Shown piece after piece: positions 21,585 through 34,300 of a stretch of DNA of 64,000 bases (its first letter is position 1; every line of letters starts with the position of its first letter). Location: positions 88,270,603 to 88,334,602 of the forward strand of contig NC_090321.1 of assembly GCF_040869045.1 (NCBI RefSeq), read 5' to 3'. The notes beneath the pieces were generated by a model. The model saw only the letters and a list, made by a program, of their open reading frames with translations. It was not told the DNA's origin and made no database searches. The position numbers and the translations under genes were made by a program. This stretch comes from Eurosta solidaginis (Eukaryota; Arthropoda; Insecta; Diptera; Tephritidae).

Positions 21585-22282
21585 CAGCCCTATTCTGCAT
21601 TTCGACTTGGATTGGAATTTTTTCGATTTGGCAATTTTGCTATTCTGTGTTCCAATCTCTTTCGATCCATCTTCGAATCTTTCGATTTTGTGTATTCTGC
21701 ATTTCGATCGTAGTTCCGTTTTTCTAAGTTGCAAATTAGTTGGCGGAAAAATATTTTCTTTTTATTTTTTTATTAATTTATAACAGAATTTAAAAAAAAA
21801 ATGGAAGTAAAACTTATTAAGAAACGTAGAAGGCTTGATGATGATTGTTTTTATATGTTTCCAGGTCAAAAAAAAACTTGTGGATGTCGAAGTCCTTGGA
21901 CGTATTTGCCCCGCAAAAGTATCTAACACATTCTTGAAAGCATCCTTATTAAGTCGAAAGTTTATTTTGAACCTAAATAAGAAAATAAGTCATTAAATTT
22001 TACCACTTTTAAGTTCAATTTCTTACAATTCGTCACTCATCTCAAATAGATTACACAAATCTCGAAATATTTGCCTTTCCATTCTCGCCTGGCCTTTTTC
22101 GTATGCGTTGCTTTCCAACTCCACAAATTATGCCGCGGCTATTGATTCCATTATAATAGAATAGATTCCATTATGGGTCCAGTTATATGCCAAAGCAAGC
22201 TGCCGGAGTAGAGGAAGGTGAAGCGAAAACGTAAACAATCCTTGCGGAAAGAATAAATAAATCTTCATAAAGTATTTTAGGG
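21585..22282 (-). mobile_element. PIF/Harbinger transposase remnant inserted in LINE
   Basis: This block interrupts RNase H of the LINE. On the minus strand a Met codon at 22149-22151 opens an exon with 'VELESNAYEKGQARMERQIF' and 'RDLCNLFEMSDEL', broken by one TAA. A GT...AG intron of 54 nt (22026-21973) joins it to 'FRLNKDAFKNVLDTFAGQI'. That arrangement (acidic 'FEMSDEL', then a 'FRLNKDAF' helix) is the start of Harbinger transposases. The catalytic part is missing. The block is bounded by 'CCCTA' at both ends inverted and by CAG on both sides, so it may be a deletion derivative; the TIRs are weak. Confidence 0.68.
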
Positions 22283-22288
22283 CAGCCT

Positions 22289-23942
22289 TTAGGATCTGCT
22301 TATTTCCGGATCAGCGCAGTATACCACAGACCCTACACCTTCCACTACTTTGGAACCATCGGTGTACACATGTATCGCCTCGTCCGCCATTTGTGCACCC
22401 TTGCGCCAACCGTCCACCTCTATTGTGGCCTTAAGATCTCCCTCGAAGCGCAGATAGGAAATCATGTAGTCTGTTCGTCTTGTGATTGATGACTCTATAC
22501 TACTATGGCCATATGGTCGGCGCTCAAGCTGTCCCGAAGCACCGAGCCTGGTTGCGGTCGTTAACGCTTTGTTCTTTGCTACCAGGTCTACAGGTGGGAT
22601 GTGCAGAATGGCATACAGTGCAGCCGTCGGGGTTGTTTTCAGGGCTCCCGTAATGCTAAACATCGATAGTCTGCATACCCCCTCTAATTTTTTGAGGTAT
22701 GTTGTTTTTGTGTGGCTTTCCACCAAACAAGAACTACATAGTATAGAATAGGGCTTACAATCGCTGTAAAAACCCAATGAGAAAGAGAGGGCGATAGGCC
22801 CCACGTACACCCCAGCGTTCTTTTACATGCAAAGAGTGCCGTTGAGGCCTTCTTGACCCTCTCCTCCACGTTGAGCTTCCATGACAGCTTACTGTCTAGG
22901 ATGATTCCTAGATATTTTGTGCAGGGTTTCTCCTGTAAGGTCACTCTACCTAAATTAGGCCTGGTCCAATTTGGGACCTTGTACCTCTTTGTAAATAAGA
23001 CCATATCCGTCTTCTCCGCATTGACTTGGAACCCGACATTAGATGCCCAGGTATGAATATCGCGAAGCGCCCGATCCATCAAAGAACTAATCGTTGTAAG
23101 GCACTTTCCACTTATGACAATTGCAACGTCATCTGCGTAAGCCGTAAGTTTTACGGGTCCCCATCGAATTGCCTGAGCAGTTGGTTGATGACCAGCGTCC
23201 ACAGCAGAGGTGATATCACCCCTCCCTGCGGCGTGCCCCTGTCCACTGATTTCGTGGCCTCGTACAATCCTCATTGTGATGTAATCTTTCTGCAATTTAA
23301 CATGCGGCCGATCCATCTGATTAAGGCAGGATGTACTTTAATGTAATTAAGACCATCCATAATCACCCATTTTGCAACATTATTGAAAGCCCCGGCAATG
23401 TCCAAAAAGACTCCTAGAGCATACTCCTTATATTCCAGTGATTTCTCTATGCTTATTACCACCCTGTGCAATGCGGTGTCTACCGACTTGCCTTTGGTGT
23501 ACGCATGCTGTGTTGTGGAGAGCAGCTTTTCATCCACTTTGGACTTTATGTACACATCTATCAGCCTCTCAAAGGTTTTGAGCAGAAATGATGTTAAGCT
23601 AACAGGTCTATAGTCTTTGAGATACACGTGACCGATCTTCCCCGCCTTTGGTAGAAAAGCTACACGAGCAGTTCTCCAAGAGTGCGGCACATGATTCAGT
23701 CTTATGCACCCATCGAATATTATTTTAAGCCATTCCACGACCGTCCTACTTGAGACTTGTAGCATGGCCGGGAATATACCATCTGGGCCCGGCGATTTAA
23801 ACTTAGAAAACGTCTTCACTGCCCACTCGATCTTGCTATCGGTCACCAAGCCCGGCACTACTAGCTCCGTGATCGAAGTGTGAGTGATGTCTGCTGGCTC
23901 TTCTAAACCGTCTCCCGATGGGAAATGTGTATCGAGAAGCAC
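22289..23942 (-). pseudogene. LINE ORF2: reverse transcriptase and first half of RNase H
   Basis: RT begins with 'FKSPGPDGIFPAMLQ' and 'DYRPVSLTSFLLKTFERLID' and continues to 'GVFLDIAGAFNNV', the first catalytic Asp (frame 23271-23942). A slip near 23290 scrambles the Gly-rich motif. The next frame (22684-23316) shows the catalytic 'AYADDVAIV' near 23140 and the thumb region with 'CTKYLGIILDSKLSW'. The following frame opens RNase H with 'AIHVYTDGSKVVEGVGSVVY' and stops at the Harbinger block. Catalytic residues survive, but at least two frame changes prevent one protein. Confidence 0.9.
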
Positions 23943-24331
23943 CTCAAGGGATTCCTCACTATTACGTGATCATTCCCCGTTCTCTTTCTTTATTAGTCCC
24001 TGGACGTTTCCCTTTGCTAGGAATTTTTTCAACCGTGCTGTTTCACTGGAGCACTCTATGTCCGTACAGAAACTTTTCCATGAGTTTCTCTTCGCCCTGG
24101 TAGTTTCACGCTTGTAGATCCTCAGCAGATATCTGTACTCGTCCCGACACGCTTCGCTTTCCGCGGTCTTTGCGAGCTTAAACATTTCTTTTACCTGTCT
24201 TCTTAGAAGACTCAGCTCATTGCTCCACCATGGCGGCTTTGCTTTTCCTCTGAATCTTCTTAGAGAGCAAGCTTTGTTATACGCAGTGATAAGCGTCCTT
24301 GTTAGGAATTCATTCGACTCCTCCAGTTCCT

Positions 24332-24970
24332 CTACATTAGCAACTTCTTTGGGTTGTCCCAGTTTTTTTCCACATGTTTCTGGAATTTAGTCCAGTTTGT
24401 TGATCTAGGGTTTCTAAAGGTTCCTCCCTCTTCTTCTTCTACCCTCTTTAGGGGGATGCTGAAACTGATATACGCATGGTCGGAGAAGGATGGTTTATCA
24501 AGAACCATCCAATCATACCTTGATATATCACGCTCGGAGCTCAATGTAATATCCAGAACATTGCTGGATGTTGGACCAATGTATGTAGGGACATTTCCCC
24601 TGTTGGCTATCTGCAAATTGGTTTGCAGGATGTAACAAAACAGAGATTCGCCGCACTCATTCGTATCTGCTCCTCCCCACGCATTTTGGTGCGCATTTGC
24701 ATCTGCGCCTATGACCAACCGCCCTTTGCGCCCTTCCTCCTGTACTTGCCTTTTGCACTCCATCGGTGGAATCTCCGCAGCATGGGCCATGTAGCAGAAC
24801 GCCAGGATAAATGCCTGCTTATTCTTTTGCTCAACGGCCACCGCTACGAGATCCTCAGTGGTGTAATTAGGCAGCATATATGAATGCAGCTGTTTCCTTA
24901 CCATTACTACAGTTCGCACCCGTCCTTGCGTTTGCGGGTAGTAAACGCCAAACCCGCGCGCGCTAAGTCC
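24332..24970 (-). pseudogene. LINE ORF2: AP endonuclease domain
   Basis: The frame carries 'GRLVIGADANAHQNAWGGAD' and 'PSFSDHAYISFSI', the Asn/His core and final Ser-Asp-His of APE-type nucleases that nick the target for priming. The domain's beginning upstream of about 24970 is damaged. Between here and RT (23942-24331) a linker of about 130 codons is readable in pieces ('ESEACRDEYRYLLRIYKRET'). Confidence 0.88.
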
Positions 24971-25133
24971 AGAAACCTTTCCTCCCGATGAGAGCCACGG
25001 CTCCTAGATCTGCGCCACGTCAAACGAACCCTCCTAAAGGGTTAGGAGGAGTTCGCTCGACGCCACTTTACTGTGTTGGAGGTTTATCTGTAGGACTCGC
25101 AGCACCATTGGGCTGTTTGTCCCCCTCCAGCAC

Positions 25134-25595
25134 CTACTTCTTGACGTCGTCGTCCTCCCCTTGCCCTTTTGGTTTAGAGTATTCGAGGCCCCTTTCAGCC
25201 TCTCGTGACTGTTGAGCCGGGTGTTCCTCTGTGCGAGTCACAGCACCATTTAGCGGTTGGTCCTCTTCTAGTACGTTCGTGGTGACGTCGGGGACCTCCA
25301 CCTGTCTTTTTTCCCTTAGGCTTTGGAGGTCTTTTTCGACTTCGCCCACCCCTAGCGTGTTAGGGTTTTTATCCTCGGGACTTCTTTTCCTGAGTCGCAT
25401 GTAGATTTTGCCAGTGCCAAAGGACATTTTGCCAAGCTGCGTGTACAAACTATCCTCCGCCTGCTTGTTTATTTGGAAGATGTAGAAGTGACCATCCTCG
25501 GTAGGCCGAGATACAGTAAGTACCTTCCAATCCTGTGTCGGTATGTTCGGATTCTGATTCTGCAGAAGTCGCAGTGTATCCTCCGACTTCATCAC
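25134..25595 (-). pseudogene. LINE ORF1 C-terminal remnant (DUF4780-like)
   Basis: A 153-codon frame at the element's truncated 5' end. It has 'WKVLTVSRPTEDGHFYIFQI' and 'QLGKMSFGTGKIYMRLRKR', which I associate with the DUF4780 region in ORF1 of fly LINEs; this is from memory of the family. After it comes an acidic, Pro/Glu-rich tail. No Cys knuckles are present. The Met used is simply the first after truncation and is unlikely to be the original start. Confidence 0.7.
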
Positions 25596-25644
25596 GCATG
25601 GTACCCTCTACTCACCTAACGGCAGAAAACTACGCCATATACAA

Positions 25645-25745
25645 CATATATGCAGCAGCAGCAACAACACCAGCAGCGCATAATACTGGCAGCACAGTAG
25701 CAGCAGCAGCACCAACATCGCAGCAGAAGAAGCAGCGGCGACTAA
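25645..25745 (+). repeat. CAG/CAA-rich microsatellite
   Basis: A run of 'gcagcagcagcaacaac' and 'agcagcagcagcacc' type in the Gypsy leader just right of the LINE. Opa-like composition, with no frame of note. Confidence 0.85.
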
Positions 25746-25861
25746 GGCAGAACCTCGGAAGCAGCATTTAAGTATATTACTTACATATGTATATGTAGTT
25801 TTTTGTGCAAATTTTTTTTCTACATACACATTTACGTATATACATACATTTTTTTTGGATT

Positions 25862-25914
25862 TTGGTTAAACGTTGAACAACCAAATGCATTTTTGAATAA
25901 AGCGGTGCGTCCGT
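25862..25914 (+). repeat. Leader repeat unit (left)
   Basis: 'aaccaaatgcatttttgaat' followed by 'aaagcggtgcgtccgt' (25899-25914). The same sequence closes the repeat cluster at 36400-36415. More decayed units lie at 26320-26368. Confidence 0.75.
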
Positions 25915-26368
25915 ATAAACTTAACAATTAATACTTTTTCAGTTTTCAACAATTCTAAAATTTTCGAACCATTTTATAAAATTCAGCATTTGCAAATTTA
26001 CATTTAAATTTTTCTCTCAAGTTTCAACTCATTTTACGAATTAACATTTTCTTCAAATTTTTAATATTTTCAAATTTCTAATTTAAAAACTTCCCAACTT
26101 ATTCTACAAATTCCCATACTCCCAATCTTCAATTTTAATTTCAAATTTTCAAATCATTTCACAAAACTTTCATTTAAAGTTTCACATGTGTGTATTTCCG
26201 TTTCTCAAATTTTCATTATACTTCAGTTTTTTAATACATACATTCTCCATAAAATTTTCACCATATAAAACTGAGTGACCTAGATAAGCAGTTTACGTGT
26301 AATCTGTAAATTTTGGAATTTTGATATAAAAGGTGGTTGGTGGAAAACCAATTCAGAATTTTTTTATA

Positions 26369-26395
26369 CTAGGTGGACCCGTGCGCGCCTTGCGC
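26369..26395 (-). other. Helitron 3' terminus with hairpin
   Basis: Minus strand: stem TGCGC, loop AAGGC, stem GCGCA, then CGGGTCCACCTAG, then host T. It has the form of the Helitron 3' end that signals termination of rolling-circle transfer. The upstream dimer unit has no such end. Confidence 0.85.
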
Positions 26396-26638
26396 AAACA
26401 AAAATGGTTTGAAACCTTTTATTAGTCCAGGTCCAGGATTTTTAAAACCTTTTTCTCAAATTTTGAAGTTTCCTTCATACAAACTTACATATATCGAATT
26501 TCTGAAAATTTGAGAAAAAGTTTTTTTTTTATAAATATGACCTAATGACCACAAAACCACCAATCAGAAGTAATAGATATATGTATACGTTTGTAGCTAT
26601 GTTCGATATGTACATGTATTTATTAACATAACATTTTT

Positions 26639-29600
26639 TTACAAAACTTCTTTAAATACAATATTCGATGTAAAAATAAATTCATTTTCAATTTTTTGCT
26701 TAAATGTTGCTTGGGCTGAAAAAGTGATATCTTCGAATCGCCTGACTCTAGAAAAGGCCACATATAACTGTCCATGTGAAAATACTGGGCTAGGTAAATA
26801 TAAACCGGCTTTATCGAATGTCATAGCGAAAGCGACTTTTAAAGGAAACTGTTTTCTAGTCATCTGGAAGGGTACAGTGGGATCTGAGGGAGTTAGTTTA
26901 ACTCGCGGTATGATAGCTATTTTTCCCAAATCAATTAATTTGACAGTTATTGCGTTCTCGCCTAAATGACTGACGACCATCCTGCACCATTTATAAGTCC
27001 TTCTTTGGCATTAAGATTACGAATCAACATAACGATTGTATTTTTCTTCAAAATTAGTTTATGTGGAGGTAAGCCGGAAGGATTTAGAGAATTAAGAAAC
27101 TCAGTTGGATAACACTGAGCATTATAACTTTCATTGTTTTCGACTGTATCGCAACTTAGATAAACTTTAATATCCCCGGGCAATAATTTTGAAACTATAT
27201 ACTCATTAAAAGTTGAGCATTCGTCATTTTTTGAACATAAAATAGCTGTTGAGTAAAACTTAGATATGTTACTGTTATTTATTTCATTTGTGCCGTAAAC
27301 CTTAGCAATTAGGTTATCATAATCAGCGTAGTATTGTCGTGGAATTTTAATAGTATCTTCGGATATTTCATGGTGGATTTCTAAGTCACCATTTCCCAGT
27401 TTGAGTAGCCAGTTTTTAAACTCAGGGTCATTATTGGCTCGCATATTTTGAACTAATCTACGAATTTTCACCTTTGACCACAACGGTGAGCGTTTAATGC
27501 AATTTTCAATAATTGAAGTTCTGGTGGCATGTCTAACAACTGGAAGGACTTGTCTAAAATCACCTCCAAATACAAATATTTTTCCTCCAAATGGCAAATT
27601 CACATTTGTTATATCTTTCAAAAGCTTATCAACAATGGTTATTGCATCCTTATGTACCATAGATACTTCGTCCCAAATAAATAAATCTGTTTCCCGTAAA
27701 AGCTGTGCCTCTTTTGAGTTTGGCCGCATAGATGACACTGAAGTATCTAAAATAGGCACAGGTAGCTTAAAAAGAGCATGTGAAGTTCGTCCCCCAGGTA
27801 ACATATTCGCAGCAATGCCTGTCCATGCAACTGGTAAAACCACTCTATTTTCCCCTCGGAGGATGTGACATAGCGTAGTGTAAATAAATGTTTTTCCTGA
27901 ACCACCTGGTCCGTCAATGAAATAGCAGTTTGGAGATTCATTTCTAACCGAACTCAAGACTTCTTCCACTATTGACGTTTGCTCTTGATTCAGTTTGCTA
28001 AAAGCTTCTTGTCCATGTTGACGTTCTTGTTCAACGTTGTAGAGTATGTTAGGCTGTTCAGCTATAGTTGGTTGAGGTAAGCACAAGTGTTGACACGTTC
28101 TGCCATGCATTTTAAAAATGTTTTCTAAATCTAGTAAAGCAAGATTGTAGGACTCTTCGCGCTGGTGTTGTTTTTGGTAATCCTCTGATAATGCATCACG
28201 AAATATATGCCAAAGTTCCAAAATGCTGGTTGGTGAACAGAAAACGCAAATAATTGCAAAAAGCCATCTCAACTGAGTTGGCATTTGGTAAGTTACAGCT
28301 TCCTGCAAACATTCTTTCCACTCAGCATTGTTACCTACTAAATGCAATTTTTCCGCAGCTGCTTGAAAACTAGCATAGACTACATCATTTACCGTACGTA
28401 TTTCCGTGTATGACTTTGGTCCCTTGGTATGGAGAAGTAAAAGACGAAGGAAATACTTTTCATAATCCATTGGATTTACGGTGTACATCCGACCAATGCA
28501 CTTACTGTTTCTCGCCCTTATGCACAATTTGCCTTCAGACCATACGTAGTGTTCGGGAATTTCGTGGTATAAATACTGACGGGCGTCCTCTTCTTCGTTG
28601 CAAAGCTTGAAAAACGCCATGAGTTTGGAATCCTTGTTAATATTGGTTTCAGCTTCGCGACCAGCTCGGAAGTAAATCATCTGTTCTTCTTGTAAATGGA
28701 CTGGTAGCCGCTCAATAGTATGTGAACGATGAAAGAGTTGGCGCTCATGAAGTCGCCATATTGCCTCTGGAGGACTAACATAGCGACAGTCTAAGAATGT
28801 ATTAACTTCGTCTACATTTACTTCCCTTTGCCCGTCAGAATTAATGCTCAATTTCAGTGAAGCACAGTCATGACCCATATAAACGTATTTGTACAAACAC
28901 TTAACAGATTTAATTGAGGAACAATGCTCGACATTAATGTGGGCCTGATATTTTCGACTTAGGTAAGAATTATACGGTACGATCCAGCGATTGTCGATTT
29001 CCTGATTTTCAGTAGTTGCTGTAACAGAATTCTCACGACGTCTGTAAAGAGGGTAACCATTTACGTTTATGTTTGTTTCACTTCGAAATTCTTTGGGGAA
29101 CCCTTTACTACACTGACCGTCTTTCAAACAGGGCCTGTTTGGATTTAAAATACCGCATGGGCCGTGCGTCATAGTTTGTTTTATAATTGTAAAAAGTTGC
29201 GGGTCTTCCTCATTATTTGGAAGTTCGGCAGAAATTAAGGAATCCACATCTTCAATTGAACGGAGCTTATCGACTTCTCGAAGCATAAGAAGAATATGCG
29301 CGTGCGGTAGGCCTCTTTTTTGGAATTCGATTACATTAACATACGCAAGAACTACACCTAGTACGTGCTTTTTTAATAAATCATCTAGAAGTGATTTGAG
29401 TTTTAAGTGAAATACTCTTGAGATTAAATAAGGCCTGTTTTCTGTCCTCTCATACGGCTTGAGTTCTGATGTTATTTCAATCCATTTAGGGTTGCAAGTA
29501 AATGTAAGGAAAATGTCTGGTTTGCCAAAGCGGGATACTATACTCATAGCATCTTGACAATTTTGAAGCATGTTTCTCGGACTACCAATAAACGAAGACG

Positions 29601-30816
29601 GAAGAATAACAGGAAGTCCTGTAGCTGCACCTCTTTGTTGAGCATCTGCATGAAGGAAATCCATTAACGCTTTATAGCTTTCAACTCTTAAATCTTTTTG
29701 ATGTGACCTAATGTATGCAACTCTGGAGCCCTCCACTTTGACATAACTGTCTACAACGTATTGCTGAAATAATTTGCCTGAAGCTTGTATTATATTAAAT
29801 TCACCTCTTATGGCTAAACGGTAACAATAATATTGCAATTGAGTAGTAACGGTTCGTATTGCAATTGCGTGGATGTCGACATGTTGCATACCTGGTCTCC
29901 ATCCTGCATCTCCACAGGGAAAGAGCAGAGGATAGCACATTGGATCTGAATGGGGATTCAGATACGATATTTTACTAAGAGATCCATCTGACTTATAAGA
30001 AATTGTAAAGTCAAATGTGCCTGGTGGAACGCCATCTTGACCCAAAAAAACTGCCGCAACTTCAGATACAGTGGGTGTATTATATCTTCCGGGATGGAAA
30101 GCATTTTCCGTAGTAAATTGTATTTGCATATCAGAAATATTATTAAACATATCTTTGACACAATTGAATAAACTCGCATACGGATTATAGGATATAAGCA
30201 TTGTTTGTAGTTGGTTCATAAGAAATTGGCAACAGCTCTTATTAACCTCTCGGTTTGTACGATACTGCAAAGCATCATCATTGTCTAAAATAAAACTGCC
30301 AGCATATGAGGGTGTTTCGCCCTCAGGTGGTTGTAAAGCTCCAATTCTATGATATACTTGACCGTTTAGCTTGAAACAAAAGGGGCCTCTTCCAGGGATG
30401 TTAACAAAGTTTACTTGAACTGATGCAAATGCTAGAGCGTTGTTAAATTTTCTTACGTTTTCAAAATAGTTTTTTGTTAAAGAATCATTGCGTTCGATTA
30501 AAGTTTTAAGTTCTTCACATACAGAAATTTCTGGCAAACTCACCTTCCCTTTGTGACAACAAATTGAAGAACTTCTATCGCTAACTTCACTGGCAAATAG
30601 TTTGGCCATACAAAATATACATTTTTGATCCATACGTCCAACGCTATGTGGTTCTTGAATGATTCCGAGGCGTGCGCAACAATAAGTTTTTGGAAGCTTT
30701 TCCTGCATTCTTCTAGAATTTGTATCGCTGCTTAACTTTAAAATATATGATGGTACCAAGTCACTCCTACGCTGGACTACCATTTGAGCACTTTGTTCCT
30801 GTCGGCGGTTACGCAT
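26639..30816 (-). pseudogene. Helitron Rep/helicase, unit 1 (1284 open codons plus detached C-terminus)
   Basis: 26962-30816 is open. The N-terminus has a Cys-rich region ('CIFCMAKL', 'SICCHKG'). The Helitron-like N domain and Rep follow with 'FLTFTCNPKW', the HUH motif 'GLPHAHILLML' near residue 500 and the Tyr-bearing 'YKYVYMGHD' near residue 642. The PIF1-type helicase has Walker A 'DGPGGSGKTF' near residue 967 and Walker B 'LFIWDEVSM'. A one-base loss near 26977 (unit 2 has 'cctggcacc', here 'cctgcacc') ends the frame early and detaches the last helicase motif 'YVAFSRVRRFEDI' (26639-26980). A 10-base loss near 30871 cuts off the original start, so translation would begin at MRNRRQEQ. Rep residues are intact; helicase activity is doubtful. 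Confidence 0.93.
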
Positions 30817-31396
30817 TGTTTGCCTTGCATGGGCTAGATGAATATTTCGTTGCTGAATTGGTCGACTTCTTGCCGTCTTCTTCGCTCAGTTGAAGGATTT
30901 AAGGTGGCCCTAGGCATTATAGTCTAACAATATGAACAAAATGTGAGCACATGTAATTCATGTAAAAATGCACATTTTAGAACTTACCAATTATGTATTT
31001 TATGACAGGTGTGTAAAAAAGATTTTCAATTACGAAAAAAATCGGCTACTCTTGTGAGACCACAAAACATTACACAAATATGCCTAAACAGCTGTTTGAA
31101 TTTCAATATTCAAGTGTAAAACTTGATGGCGCGCTCGCAGTGGGTTGGTTGAGCCGTATGATATTCACTACTGCCTTTAATTTCGCATTTCAAATTTCAC
31201 GTGTAGATGGCGCGCTCGCAGTGGGTGATATAGTCACAATAGCGTTGCAGTAGGAATTGATTTTTTTGTGCATTCACAATCGCTCATTTTAAATAATTTA
31301 TTTTTATTAAATACGCTTAACCAAAAGCACTCTGCTAATTAAAACATGGTTTTGCATGTAGAGCTAACCCCCACCTTTAAAACGATACCTTATTTA

Positions 31397-34300
31397 TTAA
31401 TATTGGTTCCAAATGAGAGCAGAAATATAGGAAATAACACAAAAAGACCTTACAGAAATAATATATATGATAAAAATAAATTCATTTTCAATTTTTTGCT
31501 TAAATGTCGCTTGGGCTGAAAAAGTGATATCTTCGAATCGCCTGACTCTAGAAAAGGCCACATATAACTGTCCATGTGAAAATACTGGGCTAGGTAAATA
31601 TAAACCGGCTTTATCGAATGTCATAGCGAAAGCGACTTTTAAAGAAAACTGTTTTCTAGTCATCTGGAAGGGTACAGTGGGATCTGAGGGAGTTAGTTTA
31701 ACTCGCGGTATGATAGCTATTTTTCCCGAATCAATTAATTTGACAGTTATTGCGTTCTCGCCTAAATGACTGACGACCATCCTGGCACCATTTATAAGTC
31801 CTTCTTTGGCATTAAGATTACGAATCAACATAACGATTGTATTTTTCTTCAAAATTAGTTTATGTGGAGGTAAGCCGGAAGTATTTAGAGAATTAAGAAA
31901 CTCAGTTGGATAACACTGAGCATTATAACTTTCATTGTTTTCGACTGTATCGCAACTTAGATATACTTTAATATCCCCGGGCAATAATTTCTAAACTATA
32001 TACTCATTAAAAGTCGAGCATTCGTCATTTTTTGGACATAAAATAGCTGTTGAGTAAAACTTAGATATGTTACTGTTATTTATTTCATTTGTGCCGTAAA
32101 CCTTAGCAATTAGGTTATCATAATCAGCGTAGTATTGTCGTGGAATTTTAATAGTATCTTCGGATATTTCATGTTGGATTTCTAAGTCACCATTTCCCAG
32201 TTTGAGTAGCCAGTTTTTAAACTCAGGGTCATTATTGGCTCGCATATTTTGAACTAATCTACGAATTTTCACCTTTGACCACAACGGTGAGCGTTTAATG
32301 CAATTTTCAATAATTGAAGTTCTGGTGGCATGTCTAACAACTGGAAGAACTTGTCTAAAATCACCTCCAAATACAAATATTTTTCCTCCAAATGGCAAAT
32401 TCACATTTGTTATATCATTCAAAAGCTTATCAACAATGGTTATTGCATCTTTAAGTACCATAGATACTTCGTCCCAAATAAATAAATCTGTTTCCCGTAA
32501 AAGCTGTGCCTCTTTTGAGTTTGGCCGCATAGATGACAATGAAGTATCTAAAATAGGCACAGGTAGCTTAAAAAGAGCATGTGAAGTTCGTCCCCTAGGT
32601 AACAGATTCGCAGCAATGCCTGTCCATGCAACTGGTAAAACCACTCTATTTTCCCCTCGGAGGATGTGACATGGCGTAGTGTAAATAAATGTTTTTCCTG
32701 AACCACCTGGTCCGTCAATGAAATAGCAGTTTGGAGATTCATTTCTAACCGAACTCAAGACTTCTTCCACTATTGACGTTTGCTCTTGCTTCAGTTTGCT
32801 AAAAGCTTCTTGTCCATGTTGACGTTCTTGTTCAACGTTGTAGAGTATGTTAGGCTGTTCAACTATAGTTGGTTGAGTTAAGCAAAAGTGTTGACACGTT
32901 CTGCCATGCATTTTAAAAATGTTTTCTAAATCTAGTAAAGCAAGATTGTAGGACTCTTCGCGCTGGTGTTGTTTTTGGTAATCCTCTGATAATGCATCAC
33001 GAAATATATGCCAAAGTTCCAAAATGCTGGTTGGTGAAAGAAAACGCAAATAATTGCAAAAAGCCATCTCAACTGAGTTGGCATTTGGTAAGTTACAGCT
33101 TCCTGCAAACATTCTTTCCACTCAGCATTGTTACCTACTAAATGCAATTTTTCCTCAGCTGCTTGGAAACTATCATAGACTACATCATTTACCGTACGTA
33201 TTTCCGTGTATGACTTTGGTCCCTTGGTATGGAGAAGTAAAAGACGAAGGAAATACCTTTCATAATCCATTGGATTTACGGTGTACATCCGACCAATGCA
33301 CTTACTGTTTCTCGCCCTTATGCACCATTTGCCTTTAGACCATACGTTGTGTTCGGGAATTTCGTGGTATAAATACTGACGGGCGTCCTCTTCTTCGTTG
33401 CAAAGCTTGAAAAACGCCATGAGTTTGGAGTCCTTGCTAATATTGGTTTCAGCTTCGCGACCAGCTCGGAAGTAAATCATCTGTTCTTCTTGTAAATGGA
33501 CTGGTAGCCGCTCAATAGTATGTGAACGATGAAAGAGTTGGCGCTCATGAAGTCGCCACATTGCCTCTGGAGGACTAACATAGCGACAGTCTAAGAATGT
33601 ATTAACTTCGTCTACATTTACTTCCCTTTGCCCGTCAGAATTAATGCTCAATTTCAGTAAAACACAGTCATGACCCATATAAACGTATTTGTACAAATAC
33701 TTAACAGATTTAATTGAGGAACAATGCTCGAAATGTGGGCCTGATATTTTCGACTTAGGTAAGAATTATACGGTACGATCCAGCGATTGCCGATTTCCTG
33801 ATTTTCAGGAGTTGCTGTAACAGAATTCTCACGACGTCTGTAAAGAGGGTAACCATTTACGTTTATGTTTGTGTCACTTCGAAATTCTTTGGGGAACCCT
33901 TTACTACACTGACCGTCTTTCATACAGGGCCTGTTTGGATTTAAAATACCGCATGGGCCGTGTGTCATAGTTTGTTTTATAATTGTAAAAAGTTGCGGGT
34001 CTTCCTCATTATTTGGAAGCTCGCCAGAAATTAAGGAATCCACATCTTCAATTGAACGGAGCTTATCGACTTCTCGAAGCATAAGAAGAATATGCGCGTG
34101 CGGTAGGCCTCTTTTTTGGAATTCGATTACACTAACATACGCAAGAACTACACCTAGTACGTGCTTTTTTAATAAATCATCTAGAAGTGAATTGAGTTTT
34201 AAGTGAAATACTCTTGAGATTAAATCAGGCCTGTTTTCTTTCCTCCCATACGGCTTGAGTTCTGATGTTATTTCAATCCATTTAGGGTTGCAAGTAAATG

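Larger units (their letters stand above)
20767..25604 (-). mobile_element. Non-LTR retrotransposon with RNase H, LOA-like, degenerate
   Basis: 'cctctactcaccta' stands at both 20753-20766 and 25605-25618, a 14-bp target duplication that fixes both ends. Reading leftward are an ORF1 remnant, AP endonuclease, RT, RNase H and a C-terminal Cys-rich tail. The RNase H after RT and the general sequence style suit LOA or a related RNase-H-bearing clade. The 3' end has no poly(A) tail. The 5' end is truncated inside ORF1. Several frame slips and an internal insertion (21585-22282) show that it is dead. Confidence 0.88.

Noticed and set aside
27497..27868. 123-codon plus frame inside the Helitron
   Set aside because: Antisense shadow of the helicase frame; repeated at 32298-32669 for the same reason.
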